From JANNSX01 sp046348995 (GTDB taxonomy: Bacteria; Pseudomonadota; Alphaproteobacteria; Rhizobiales; Hyphomicrobiaceae), in assembly GCA_046348995.1 (NCBI GenBank), contig JAXMDB010000006.1:1-64000 (forward strand): a stretch of 64,000 nt of DNA, in the 5' to 3' direction. Numbering within the stretch: the first letter of the stretch is position 1; every line of letters starts with the position of its first letter. Of this stretch, positions 42,066 through 50,989 are shown in pieces. Position numbers and translations under genes: made by a program. Under the pieces are notes generated by a model. The model did no database searches, was not told the DNA's origin, and worked only from the letters and a program-made list of their open reading frames with translations.

Positions 42066-43387
42066 GCATCACCTATCTGAAGAAGGCGACCCGCACAGCA
42101 GCGAGTGACGAGGTCGAGATCCGCGACAAGGTCGCCACCATGCTGGCCGAAATCGAGGCCGGCGGCGACGCCAAGGCCGAAGCCTTCGCTCGCTCGCTCG
42201 ACGCATACGAGGGGGCCATCGTCGTGCCGCGTGAGGCGATCGAGGCTGCCGTCCGCGACGTGCCACAGCGCCAGAAGGACGACATCCGCTTCGCCCACGA
42301 CAACGTTCGCCGCTTCGCCGAGGCACAGCGGGCAGCCATCCGCGACGTGGAGATCGAGTTGATGCCGGGGCTCGTTGCCGGGCATCGTAACATTCCACTC
42401 GAGGTTGCTGGTTGCTACGTGCCAGGCGGGCGCTACGCGCACGTCGCCTCCGCCATCATGAGCGTGACGACAGCCAAAGTGGCCGGCGTTTCGACGGTCA
42501 TCGCGTGCTCACCGCCGCGCGGCAAGGCGGGCATCCCGCCAGCCGTTTTGTACACGCTCAACCTCTGCGGTGCCGACCGCATCCTGACACTCGGCGGCGT
42601 CCAAGGCGTCGCAGCGCTCGCCTTCGGTTTGTTCGGTGGCAGGTCCGCCGATATTCTCGTCGGACCCGGCAACCAATTCGTGGCCGAGGCCAAGCGTCTG
42701 CTCTACGGACGTGTTGCGATCGACATGTTCGCGGGCCCGACCGAAAGCCTCGTCATCGCCGACGCGAGCGCGGACCCCGAGATCGTCGCCGCGGACCTCG
42801 TCGGCCAGGCCGAGCATGGTTGGAACTCGCCAGTGTGGCTGATCGCTCTCGATCGCCCCCTGGCGGAGCGGGTGATCGCTGTCGTCCCAGACGTGATCGC
42901 GAGACTGCCGGAGCCCAATCGTCAGAGTGCCGCCGATGCCTGGCGCGACTTCGCCGAGGTGGTCGTCGCCAGCACGCCGGAGGAAGCCGCGGCGCTCTCC
43001 GATCGCTATGCGAGCGAGCACACGCACGTGCAATGCGCGGACCTCGACTGGTGGCATGGCCGGCTTCGAAACTACGGCTCGTTGTTTCTGGGTGAGGCGA
43101 CGACGGTGGCTTTCGGCGATAAAGTCTCCGGCCCCAACCACATCCTGCCGACCAAGGGTGCGGCGCGATATACCGGCGGCTTGTCGGTCGGCAAGTTCCT
43201 GAAGACGGTAACCTTCCAGCGCCTGAGCAAGGACGCCACGCGCACCATTGCGCCGGTTGCGGCCCGCATCTCGCGCGTGGAGGCCATGGAAGGCCATGCC
43301 CGCACGAGCGATGTTCGTCTGGCCAAATGGTTCGCCGGCGACCGGTTCGATCTTGGTGGGGGCGACGGCAGTTCCGGCGGGAACTGA
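42062..43387 (+). CDS. Histidinol dehydrogenase-family enzyme, HpsN-like (sulfopropanediol dehydrogenase candidate)
   Basis: NAD-dependent dehydrogenase of 441 residues in the HisD superfamily, which oxidises an alcohol twice to an acid. Motifs include GCYVPGGRYAHVASAIMSV, DMFAGPTESLVIADASADPE, EHTHVQ and GPNHILPTKGAARYTGGLSV. The start is GTG inside the permease stop (GTGA overlap), so it is co-translated with a sulfonate-type importer and not with histidine genes. HpsN, a HisD homologue, converts R-dihydroxypropanesulfonate to sulfolactate, which fits this context. Assignment to HpsN rather than another polyol dehydrogenase is inference. Confidence 0.82.
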   Translation: MSITYLKKATRTAASDEVEIRDKVATMLAEIEAGGDAKAEAFARSLDAYEGAIVVPREAIEAAVRDVPQRQKDDIRFAHDNVRRFAEAQRAAIRDVEIELMPGLVAGHRNIPLEVAGCYVPGGRYAHVASAIMSVTTAKVAGVSTVIACSPPRGKAGIPPAVLYTLNLCGADRILTLGGVQGVAALAFGLFGGRSADILVGPGNQFVAEAKRLLYGRVAIDMFAGPTESLVIADASADPEIVAADLVGQAEHGWNSPVWLIALDRPLAERVIAVVPDVIARLPEPNRQSAADAWRDFAEVVVASTPEEAAALSDRYASEHTHVQCADLDWWHGRLRNYGSLFLGEATTVAFGDKVSGPNHILPTKGAARYTGGLSVGKFLKTVTFQRLSKDATRTIAPVAARISRVEAMEGHARTSDVRLAKWFAGDRFDLGGGDGSSGGN

Positions 43388-43561
43388 CATCGCGGGGCTA
43401 TCTCACCAGCCGTGAGCTACCGATGAGCGTCCGCCATTGCCTGACTGTTGCTGGTTTCTGCCATCAGGGATAACGATAGGGCTATCGCACGTGAGCCGAT
43501 CGTTGCCGGTGACGTCCGGGGTCGGCCGGCATCACGGCGCCTGATCTGGGGAGGACCACAC

Positions 43562-44725
43562 ATGAGCAAGCTTTCACGCCGCACATTCATCAAAGCCAGT
43601 GCAGGCCTGGCAGGCGCCGCAGCCTTTCCGATGCCTGCTGTCTTCGCCGCTGACCCGATCAAGATCGGCGTCGTACAGCCCTTCTCGGGCGGCCTCGAGC
43701 TGTTCGGTGGCCAGGCGAAGCTCGGCCTCGATCTCGCCGCCTCTGAGATCAATGCCGCCGGCGGCATCATGGGGCGGACCATCGAGCTCATCTACGAGGA
43801 CGACAAAACCGATCCCAAGACGGCCGTCGAGAAGACAGCCTCCCTCATCCGAAAGGATGGCGTGGTCGCCGTCTCCGGTCCGATCACCTCCAACAACCGC
43901 GACGCGATGATGCCGACGCTCTCGCGCGCCAAGGTGCCGCTGCTCTATGCGACCAACTACGAAGGCGGCGGCTGCGACCGCTATCTCTTCTGTTTCAACA
44001 CCGTGCCCAACCAGGAGCTCGAAAAGTTGTTGCCCAAGATGAAGGACATCGGCGGCCCGAGCTTCTATTTCTTCGGCGCCGATTACATCTGGCCGCAGAA
44101 GATGTTCGAGGCCGGCGAGAAAATCGTGACGGCGGCCGGCGGCACGGTGGCCGGAAAGGAGTTCACGCCCTGGGGCGTCAAGGACTTCGCCCCTGTCATT
44201 CGCCGTATCCAGGGCTCGGGCGCCAAGGTGCTCGTGTTCGCGCTGCCGGGCGCCGACGGCATCACCTTCATCCGGCAGGCGGAAGATCTGGGTCTCCTCA
44301 AGGAGCTCAAGGTCGCGTTCCTAGGTTTCGGCGAGCTCTATCTCGGAGCGTTCGGCGAGGGGAAGGCACAGGACATGTGGGTCGCGCTGCCGTTCGCGCA
44401 GTCACTGCAGACCGATCCCGTCAAGAAGTTCGTTGCCGACATCCAGAAGGCGGGCGGCGCCAATTCGCCCGTCTCGCAATACGCGTTCACGCACTACGTC
44501 TCGCTGTACGCGGCTAAGGCCGCTTTCGAGAAGTCGGGATCCATCGACAGCGAGGCGTTGGTCAACGGGCTCGAGGGCATCTCGGTCGATGGCCCGACCG
44601 GCAAGGTGACCGTCGGCAAGGATCACCATGTGACGCTCGAGATGTTCACAGCCAAGACCGAAGGCGCCGGCCTCACCGTCGTCGAGAATCTCGGGCCTCT
44701 CGCGCCGACGCCCGGTTGTGCCTAG
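43562..44725 (+). CDS. Branched-chain/urea-amide-type ABC transporter substrate-binding protein
   Basis: Periplasmic binding protein of 387 residues with a twin-arginine-like signal (SRRTFIKASAGLAGAAAF). The Leu/Ile/Val-binding fold is clear (IKIGVVQPFSGGLELFGGQ). The segments PLLYATNYEGGGCDRYLFCF and FFGADYIWPQKMFEAGEKI resemble the urea/short-chain amide (UrtA/AmiC) branch more than amino-acid LivK. The ATG at 43562 follows GGGGAGG. The frame is open from 43448, but that would destroy the signal peptide. It heads an operon of six genes ending with an amidohydrolase. Confidence 0.88.
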   Translation: MSKLSRRTFIKASAGLAGAAAFPMPAVFAADPIKIGVVQPFSGGLELFGGQAKLGLDLAASEINAAGGIMGRTIELIYEDDKTDPKTAVEKTASLIRKDGVVAVSGPITSNNRDAMMPTLSRAKVPLLYATNYEGGGCDRYLFCFNTVPNQELEKLLPKMKDIGGPSFYFFGADYIWPQKMFEAGEKIVTAAGGTVAGKEFTPWGVKDFAPVIRRIQGSGAKVLVFALPGADGITFIRQAEDLGLLKELKVAFLGFGELYLGAFGEGKAQDMWVALPFAQSLQTDPVKKFVADIQKAGGANSPVSQYAFTHYVSLYAAKAAFEKSGSIDSEALVNGLEGISVDGPTGKVTVGKDHHVTLEMFTAKTEGAGLTVVENLGPLAPTPGCA

Positions 44726-44727
44726 CC

Positions 44728-45489
44728 GTGGCCTCGACGGCGGAGCGGAGCCCTGAGGACAGGGCTCCGTTTCTCGAGATCAAAGGACTGACGAAGCTGT
44801 TCGGCGGCGTTCGCGCCGTCGAGCAGGTCGACTTTTCCATGGCCGCTGAGGAGATGCGCTGCATCATCGGCCCGAACGGCTGCGGGAAGACGACGCTGTT
44901 CAATCTCATCACCGGATACCTGCCACCGACGAGCGGCAATATCACCTTTCTCGGTCGCGACATTCGCGGGCTTTCGCTGCACGAGATCGCCCGCGCGGGG
45001 CTCGTGCGAAAGTTTCAGGTTCCCTCCGTCTTTCCTGGCTTGACGGTTGCTGCAAACGTCGAGAGCGCGTGCCATTCGCGCGGCAATCGCGCTGGGCGCG
45101 CCAAATCGTCCGAGCAGGAGCGTCTTATCGCGATGGTGCGCCTCGACCGTCTCCGCGACCAGCTCGCAGGCACGCTCTCACACGGCCAGAAGCAATGGCT
45201 CGAGCTTGCCATGGTGCTGGCGACGGCGCCGCTGCTCGTGCTGCTCGACGAGCCGGCCGCCGGCATGACGAAAGCGGAGAAGGCCGAGACGGTGCGTTTG
45301 CTCGACGATATCCGCCGCGAAACCAGCATCGGCGCGCTCGTCATCGAGCACGACATGGATTTCGTCGCCGCCCTCGATTGTCCGGTCTCGGTGATGATGA
45401 TGGGCCGCATGGTGGCCTCCGGCCGTTACGCCGAGGTGCGCGAAAATCCTCAGGTGCGGGAAGCCTATCTCGGACCTGCCCATGGCTGA
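44728..45489 (+). CDS. livG: Branched-chain-type ABC transporter ATPase LivG
   Basis: ATPase of 253 residues. Walker A GPNGCGKTT, signature LSHGQKQWLELAM (LSGGQ replaced by LSHGQ, usual in LivG), Walker B LLVLLDEPAAGM and switch IEHDMDFV. The start is taken as GTG 44728, 2 bases after the binding-protein stop; TTG 44716, overlapping it, is possible. It overlaps the LivF gene by 8 bases. Confidence 0.9.
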   Translation: MASTAERSPEDRAPFLEIKGLTKLFGGVRAVEQVDFSMAAEEMRCIIGPNGCGKTTLFNLITGYLPPTSGNITFLGRDIRGLSLHEIARAGLVRKFQVPSVFPGLTVAANVESACHSRGNRAGRAKSSEQERLIAMVRLDRLRDQLAGTLSHGQKQWLELAMVLATAPLLVLLDEPAAGMTKAEKAETVRLLDDIRRETSIGALVIEHDMDFVAALDCPVSVMMMGRMVASGRYAEVRENPQVREAYLGPAHG

Positions 45490-46186
45490 GGGCAGCGAAG
45501 GGCTCGTCATCGAGGGCTTGGTCTCGGGCTACGGCGGCGGCGTTGTGATCGACGGGCTGTCGCTCGCGGTGGCCCCCGGCGAGACGGTGGCGCTGCTCGG
45601 CCGCAACGGCGTCGGCAAAACGACCCTCCTGCGCACCATCATGGGATTGCGCCGGCCGCGCGAGGGCACGATCCACTTCGAAGGCACTCGTATCGACCGC
45701 CGCGAGCCGTTCGAGATCGCGCGCGCAGGCATCGGCTACGTGCCGCAAGGCCGCGAGGTGTTTCCCGAGCTCACCGTGGAGGAGAACCTGTTTCTCGGCG
45801 ATCTCAAATCGACGTCCGCTGACGAGATCTACGCCATTTTCCCAGCACTCGCCGAGAAGCGCCGCACGCAAGGCGGTCGGCTCTCCGGCGGTCAGCAACA
45901 GCAGCTCTCGATCGGCCGTGCGTTGATGGGCAAGCCTCGCCTGCTTCTCCTCGACGAGCCGTCGGAAGGCATCCAACCCTCCGTCGTCGGCGAGATCGCG
46001 TCGATCCTGAAGCGCATCGCGGGCGAGCGGCGCATGGCGATGGTGCTCGTCGAGCAGAACATCGAGATGGCGCTCACACTAGCCAGCCGCGCCGACCTCA
46101 TCGACAATGGCCGCATCGTCGCGAGCGAGCGAGTCGAGACGCTACGCGCCGATCCGCAGATCATCGAGAAGCATATGGCGCTCTAG
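45482..46186 (+). CDS. livF: Branched-chain-type ABC transporter ATPase LivF
   Basis: Second ATPase, 234 residues, LivF type. Walker A GRNGVGKTT, the LivF hallmark GIGYVPQGREVFPELTVEEN, signature LSGGQQQQLSIGRALM, and Walker B LLLLDEPSEGIQP. The SEGIQP wording is also seen in urea-transporter UrtE. It starts inside the LivG gene and ends 7 bases before the permease. Confidence 0.9.
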   Translation: MAEGSEGLVIEGLVSGYGGGVVIDGLSLAVAPGETVALLGRNGVGKTTLLRTIMGLRRPREGTIHFEGTRIDRREPFEIARAGIGYVPQGREVFPELTVEENLFLGDLKSTSADEIYAIFPALAEKRRTQGGRLSGGQQQQLSIGRALMGKPRLLLLDEPSEGIQPSVVGEIASILKRIAGERRMAMVLVEQNIEMALTLASRADLIDNGRIVASERVETLRADPQIIEKHMAL

Positions 46187-46193
46187 GCATCCC

Positions 46194-47057
46194 ATGGACC
46201 AGATTGCGACGGTGATCCTCGACTCGACGAACGCCATCCTCGTGCTGATGCTGGTATCGCTGGGGCTCGCGATCATCTTCGGCCTCATGAACGTGATCAA
46301 CATGGCGCACGGCGAGTTCTTGATGCTCGGCTGCTACGCGTTGCTCGAGCTCACGCATCGTGGCGTGCCGTTCTTTCTTGCATTGCTGCTCGCCCCGCTC
46401 ATCGTCGCCGTCATCGGCCTCGTCGCCGAGACGCTCGTCATCGGCCGCACCTATCACCGGCTGATCGATACCATACTCGCGACCTGGGGCTTGGCGCTCG
46501 TGCTGCGCCAGGCGATGACCTTGATCTATGGCCCGGGCTCCTACGCCGTGAATCCGCCCGACGTCGGCTCGGTGCTGCTGTTCGGCAGTCAGTATCCCGT
46601 CTACCGGCTGATCGTCATGGGGGTGAGTCTTGCGACGATCATCGCGACGTTCGCATTCTTCTTCCGCACCCGATGGGGTCTGGCCGCGCGCGCCGTCATC
46701 GCCAACCGGGAGATGGCCGCATGCCTCGGCATCAACACCCGGCTCCTCGACCGCATCACCTTCGCCTTCGGCGCGGGGCTAGCTGGACTTGCGGGCGCAG
46801 CCATGGCGCCGATGATCTCGATCGACCCGAACGCCGGCCTCGGCTGGGTGGTGCCGGCCTTCTTGTCGATCCTCGTCGGTGGCCTCGGCACGATCTCTGG
46901 GCCGCTGGTGGGCGCGGCTGGTGTCGGCGGGCTCGACAGCATGACCTCGGCGTTCACCTCGCCGGTTTGGGCGCAGCTCGTCGTGTTCACGGCGGGTATC
47001 CTCGTCATCCGCGTGTTTCCGAACGGTCTCGTCTCCCGACGTCGGAGGGAGGCTTGA
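46194..47057 (+). CDS. livH: Branched-chain-type ABC transporter permease LivH
   Basis: Integral membrane permease of 287 residues with about eight hydrophobic helices. It has the LivH motif GLMNVINMAHGEFLMLGCYA near the N-terminus and AVIANREMAACLGINTRLLD in the cytoplasmic coupling loop. The start at 46194 lies 7 bases past LivF, and the stop shares one base with the LivM start (TGATG). Confidence 0.9.
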   Translation: MDQIATVILDSTNAILVLMLVSLGLAIIFGLMNVINMAHGEFLMLGCYALLELTHRGVPFFLALLLAPLIVAVIGLVAETLVIGRTYHRLIDTILATWGLALVLRQAMTLIYGPGSYAVNPPDVGSVLLFGSQYPVYRLIVMGVSLATIIATFAFFFRTRWGLAARAVIANREMAACLGINTRLLDRITFAFGAGLAGLAGAAMAPMISIDPNAGLGWVVPAFLSILVGGLGTISGPLVGAAGVGGLDSMTSAFTSPVWAQLVVFTAGILVIRVFPNGLVSRRRREA

Positions 47058-48070
47058 TGCGGCTTGACTCCGCCCAACTGCTCGGCGCCGGCGCCCTGCT
47101 GCTGTTCGCGCTGATGCCGGCTGTCGTCTCGCCCTGGATCGCGGGCGACTTCGGCATCTATTTCGTCTACGCGATATTCGCGTCGAGCCTCGCCTTCCTG
47201 TGGGGTCATGCGGGCCTGCTGTCACTCGGACATGCTGTCTATTTCGGCATCGGCGCCTATGCGATGAGCCTCGTCACGCTCGGCAAGGTGCCGGGCCTTC
47301 CCGGACTGGTCTCTACCTGGATCGGCATTCTGGCCGCGGTCGCCCTCGCAGGCGCGATCGCCTGGGTCGCCGGTATGTTGTTCTTTGGTGGCAGGCGGCC
47401 CTTGCGCGGCGCGTTCCTCGGGATCGTGACGTTGGCGCTCGCCGTCGTGATCGAGCGGCTGGCGATCAACTCGAGCTATCTCGGCGGCATGAACGGTCTC
47501 ATGAACGTGCCGCCGATCACGCTCGGAGCCAATGGTAGCGGCCCGGAGATTTCCGATCCGCTCGCCATCTACTATGTGATGCTCGCCCTGCTCACGGCGA
47601 CGGGTTTGCTGATGCTCGCAATCGAGCGGACGCGCTTTGGCATGTCGCTTGCGGCCATACGCGAGAACGAGCTACGCGCTGCAACCCTCGGCCACAATGC
47701 GACGCGGCTCAAGGTTCTGGCCTTCACCCTGTCTGGTGCGATAGCCGGGCTCGCCGGCGCCCTCTTCGTCGTCCAGTTCAGCTTCGCCTCGCCATCCCTC
47801 ATCGGCTTCGGCTTGTCCGCCGACGTGCTCATCTGGGTGGCCCTCGGCGGCCGCAATCATATCGTCTCTGCGGCACTCGGCGCGATCGCTGTGCGCTACC
47901 TCGAGAGCCAGCTCTCGGATCTGATCGGCGCGGCCTGGCCGCTGGTGCTCGGTGCGGTCTTCGTCCTGTGTGTCATACTGTTCCCGAGAGGCGTGTTCGG
48001 CGAGATCATCGGCTGGATCGATGGCTACCGGGCTTCTCGCAACCAGTCCGTCCGTCAGGCCGAGGGTTGA
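47057..48070 (+). CDS. livM: Branched-chain-type ABC transporter permease LivM
   Basis: Second permease, 337 residues with about nine hydrophobic helices. It carries the LivM motif GHAGLLSLGHAVYFGIGAYA and the coupling loop AAIRENELRAATLGHNATRL. Its ATG overlaps the LivH stop by one base. The gene is followed after 33 bases by the amidohydrolase, which shares the operon. Confidence 0.9.
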   Translation: MRLDSAQLLGAGALLLFALMPAVVSPWIAGDFGIYFVYAIFASSLAFLWGHAGLLSLGHAVYFGIGAYAMSLVTLGKVPGLPGLVSTWIGILAAVALAGAIAWVAGMLFFGGRRPLRGAFLGIVTLALAVVIERLAINSSYLGGMNGLMNVPPITLGANGSGPEISDPLAIYYVMLALLTATGLLMLAIERTRFGMSLAAIRENELRAATLGHNATRLKVLAFTLSGAIAGLAGALFVVQFSFASPSLIGFGLSADVLIWVALGGRNHIVSAALGAIAVRYLESQLSDLIGAAWPLVLGAVFVLCVILFPRGVFGEIIGWIDGYRASRNQSVRQAEG

Positions 48071-48103
48071 GGGATTGGCGCGCACATCGAACGGAGGCAC
48101 CGC

Positions 48104-48739
48104 ATGACGATCGACGTTTTCTCCGCTCACCGCAACGCGAGCCAGGCGCGGCTCGAGCCTCAGCGCACCGGCATCCTCGTCGTCGACATGGTCAACGACT
48201 TCTGCAAGCCGGGTGGCGCCATGGTGCTGCCGGGTTGCGAGGTGCTGGTGCCAAAGCAGCGTGCCGTGCTCGACGCGGCGCGCGAGACCGGCGCCGTGAT
48301 CGTCTGGATCCACGACAGTCACCGCAAAGGCATGCGCCAGGACCGGGAGTTCCTGAAGCGCAGTCCGCACTGCATCGAGGGCACCTGGGGCGTCGAAATC
48401 ATCGAGGAGCTCGGCGCGCGCGAGGACGACATCCACGTCATCAAGCATCGCTTCTCGGGCTTCTTCCAGACCGACCTCGATCTGGTGCTCAAGGATATGA
48501 GGATCGATCAGCTCGTTGTCTTCGGCGTCGTGACGAATATCTGCGTGCGCTCGACCGTGCATGACGCCTTCTTCAATGGGTACGAGGTCGTCGTGCCGCG
48601 CGACTGCTGCGCGGCGACGGGGTCACGCGAGCAGGAGAGCTCGCTCTACGACATCGCTACCCATTTCGGCATCGTCAGCGATGCGGCCAGCGTCGTCGCC
48701 TCGCTCCGATCCGGTGACGTCATTCAAAACCAGGAGTGA
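48104..48739 (+). CDS. Isochorismatase-family cysteine amidohydrolase
   Basis: Cytoplasmic cysteine hydrolase of 211 residues. The catalytic triad is D28 (LVVDMVNDF), K114 (VIKHRFSGF) and C147 (VTNICVRST), preceded by the non-proline cis-peptide region GVVTN. The family contains N-carbamoylsarcosine, biuret, ureidoacrylate and maleamate amidohydrolases. Placement as the last gene of a urea/amide-type importer operon suggests that it releases ammonia or carbamate from the imported compound. The specific amide is unknown. Confidence 0.88.
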   Translation: MTIDVFSAHRNASQARLEPQRTGILVVDMVNDFCKPGGAMVLPGCEVLVPKQRAVLDAARETGAVIVWIHDSHRKGMRQDREFLKRSPHCIEGTWGVEIIEELGAREDDIHVIKHRFSGFFQTDLDLVLKDMRIDQLVVFGVVTNICVRSTVHDAFFNGYEVVVPRDCCAATGSREQESSLYDIATHFGIVSDAASVVASLRSGDVIQNQE

Positions 48740-48791
48740 CAGACAGCGGCCGTCGGCGGAGAGGCGAACGCGCGCGCGATATCTGCGCGGA

Positions 48792-49724
48792 TCATTCGGC
48801 CGTTCCGCCCGCCTGGCGGATCGTGGCCTCGGACAACGACGGCGCACAAAGCTCGATGAACCGGCAGGCATAGCGCCGCAAATAGGCACCGCGCCGTATG
48901 GCGATGAGGGATGTGCACTTTGCGAACAAGTGCGAGGCGTCGAGCAGCGCCAACGTCGGGTCGTGCTCCTTGCTGAACGCCATCGAGGCGATGATGCCGA
49001 TGCCGATGCCGAGGCCGATCTCGACATAGGTCTTGAGCACATCGGCATCGAGCGCCGTCATGGCGATGCGGGGCGCGAGACCGGCCTTTTCGAACGCTTC
49101 GTCGATGCGCGCCCGTCCCGTGAATCCCGGCTGATAGGTGATGATCGGGAAATCGGCGAGATCGTCGAGTGCGAGCGCAGCTTTCCGCGTCAACGGGTGC
49201 TTCTTGGGCACCACCACGCCGTGATGCCAGGAATAGTAGGGGAACGTCGCCAACTCCGGCGCGTCCTTCAGCGCCTCCGTGGCGATGCCGATATCGGCGT
49301 CGCCGGCAAGCAGCATCGAGACGATCTCGGATGGGCTCGCCTCACGCAGCACGAGGCTCACGTTCGGGAACTCCGCCTTGAACTGCGTGACGACCCGCGG
49401 CAGGGCGTAGCGCGCCTGCGTATGAGTCGTCGCAACCGTAAGCTGGCCGAGATCCTTCGTGGCGAACTGCTCGCCGAGCTTCTTGATGTTCTGCGTGTCG
49501 AGCAAGATCCGCTCGACGATCAAGACGAGCTCCTTGCCAGGCTCCGTCAGTCCGAGCAGCCGCTTTCCCTTGCGCACGAAGAGATCGACGCCGAGCTCAT
49601 CCTCGAGATCCTTGATGTGCTTGGAGACGCCGGACTGAGACGTATGCAGCGCGTTCGCCACCTCGGTCAGATTGAAGTCTTGGCGCACGGTCTCGCGAAT
49701 GATTCTCAGCTGTTGGAAGTTCAT
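48792..49724 (-). CDS. CysB-like LysR-family regulator
   Basis: LysR regulator of 310 residues that closely follows the CysB/Cbl pattern: start MNFQQLRIIRETVRQDFNLT, then SQSGVSKHIKDLEDELGVDL, and VATTHTQARYALPRVV at the start of the ligand domain. CysB proteins control sulfur assimilation and sense acetylserine or sulfate. Its position convergent with the amide operon and 5 kb from the sulfonate genes makes a sulfur-starvation link attractive, but no shared operator was identified. It could instead be a paralogue serving the nearby oxoacid dehydrogenase. Confidence 0.87.
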   Translation of the reverse strand: MNFQQLRIIRETVRQDFNLTEVANALHTSQSGVSKHIKDLEDELGVDLFVRKGKRLLGLTEPGKELVLIVERILLDTQNIKKLGEQFATKDLGQLTVATTHTQARYALPRVVTQFKAEFPNVSLVLREASPSEIVSMLLAGDADIGIATEALKDAPELATFPYYSWHHGVVVPKKHPLTRKAALALDDLADFPIITYQPGFTGRARIDEAFEKAGLAPRIAMTALDADVLKTYVEIGLGIGIGIIASMAFSKEHDPTLALLDASHLFAKCTSLIAIRRGAYLRRYACRFIELCAPSLSEATIRQAGGTAE

Positions 49725-49788
49725 GCGGCCGACGCTCCTTGTGATGGGGGAGCTTAGAATACTTGGCTTAGAGGTGCACGGGGGCCGT

Positions 49789-50985
49789 TTACGCGTGCCC
49801 GCGCACTAGGCTTTGCGGGTCCTCGAGATAGGCGCGGACTCGGTTGAGGAAGGTCAGCCCTTCGACGCCGGTGTGGACACGGTGGTCGGCGGAGAGCACG
49901 AGGCCCATCTCGCGCTTCAAGAGCGGTGCGCCGTCGGGGCCGGGTCTGAACAGCTCGCGCACGCTGCCGACACCCAGGATCGCCGACTGTCCCGGATTGA
50001 TGATGGGTGTCAGCCACGTCACGTCGTGCATGCCGGCATTGGAGATCGCGATCGCCGCGCCTTCCATGTCGGCGGCCGTCAGCGCGCCAGCGCGGGCGCG
50101 CTCGATCGCCGTGCCGGCACGCGCGGCTATTGCGTCGAGCGGTTCGGAGCCCGCGCCGCGGACGACGGGCACGTGCAAGCCGCCGTCTGTCTCTACCGCC
50201 ATCGAGACGTCGGACTCGGTGAAGGAGACGATCTTGCCGTCCGCCCATACCCGGTTGATGCCTGGGCAATCGACAAGAGAGCGCCCAACGGCGGCGAGAA
50301 GGAAATGCGTGAGCGTCAGCTTTGTCCGCGTGGCATCCCTGTTGAGCTCGGCACGCGTCGCGAGGAGGGTCGACACCTCCGCCTCGGTCGCGAGATAGAA
50401 GTGCGGGACGCCGTGCTTCACCTGTGACAGCCGCCGCGCCATCGCCGCCTGGATCGGTGTGGGGCTGACAGTGCGAAGGGGCGGGAGGCTTTGGGCAGCA
50501 GGCGCGGTGGCCGAACGCTCGACATCAATGAGCTTGATACGGCCGCGTGGTCCGCTACCGCTCACCCCCGCGAGGTCGACGCCCCTCTCGCGCGCAATGC
50601 GGCGAGCGAGCGGTGTCGCAATCAGCCGGCCGCCGTCCGATGCTCGTGCTCGGCTGCGAGCGTCGTGGGCGACCGGGATCGGTGACGAGGATTGCGGCAC
50701 GGCCGCTCGAGCCGCCGGCACTTGCAGCGTCAGAGCGGCATCTGACACCAGACGTCCGACCGGCGTCCCGACGGGCACGGTCGCGCCTTCCTCCACCAGC
50801 CGTGTCGCGATCGTGCCGTTGGCCTCCGCCTCGATATCGGTCGCGGCCTTGTCGGTCTCGACGACGAAGAGGATCTGGCCCTTGGAAAAGGCCTCGCCCG
50901 GCTGCACCTTCCACTTGAGGAGAACGCCCTCGGTCATGGTCAGGCCGAGCTTCGGCATCAAGAGATCGGTCGGCATGGCGCTCAC
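49789..50985 (-). CDS. 2-oxoacid dehydrogenase E2 (dihydrolipoyl acyltransferase)
   Basis: Acyltransferase core of a 2-oxoacid or acetoin dehydrogenase complex, 398 residues. It has one lipoyl domain with the modified lysine K46 in VETDKAATD, a peripheral-subunit-binding domain (ATPLARRIARERGVDLAGVS, residues about 122-155) and a C-terminal catalytic domain. The active-site motif, normally DHRxxDG, reads DHRVHTG, so the Asp is replaced by Thr while the His is kept. The ATG at 50985 or 50976 may be used. It is the last gene of an E1alpha-E1beta-E2 operon; no E3 lipoamide dehydrogenase gene is nearby. Confidence 0.88.
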   Translation of the reverse strand: MSAMPTDLLMPKLGLTMTEGVLLKWKVQPGEAFSKGQILFVVETDKAATDIEAEANGTIATRLVEEGATVPVGTPVGRLVSDAALTLQVPAARAAVPQSSSPIPVAHDARSRARASDGGRLIATPLARRIARERGVDLAGVSGSGPRGRIKLIDVERSATAPAAQSLPPLRTVSPTPIQAAMARRLSQVKHGVPHFYLATEAEVSTLLATRAELNRDATRTKLTLTHFLLAAVGRSLVDCPGINRVWADGKIVSFTESDVSMAVETDGGLHVPVVRGAGSEPLDAIAARAGTAIERARAGALTAADMEGAAIAISNAGMHDVTWLTPIINPGQSAILGVGSVRELFRPGPDGAPLLKREMGLVLSADHRVHTGVEGLTFLNRVRAYLEDPQSLVRGHA

Positions 50986-50989
50986 CGTC

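Noticed and set aside
42062..43387. Histidine biosynthesis hisD
   Set aside because: The gene is translationally coupled to a sulfonate-type importer and no other his gene is nearby, so a catabolic HisD homologue is more likely.
48740..48791. Terminator between the amidohydrolase and the convergent CysB-like gene
   Set aside because: Only short CG repeats were found, with no stable stem of useful length.
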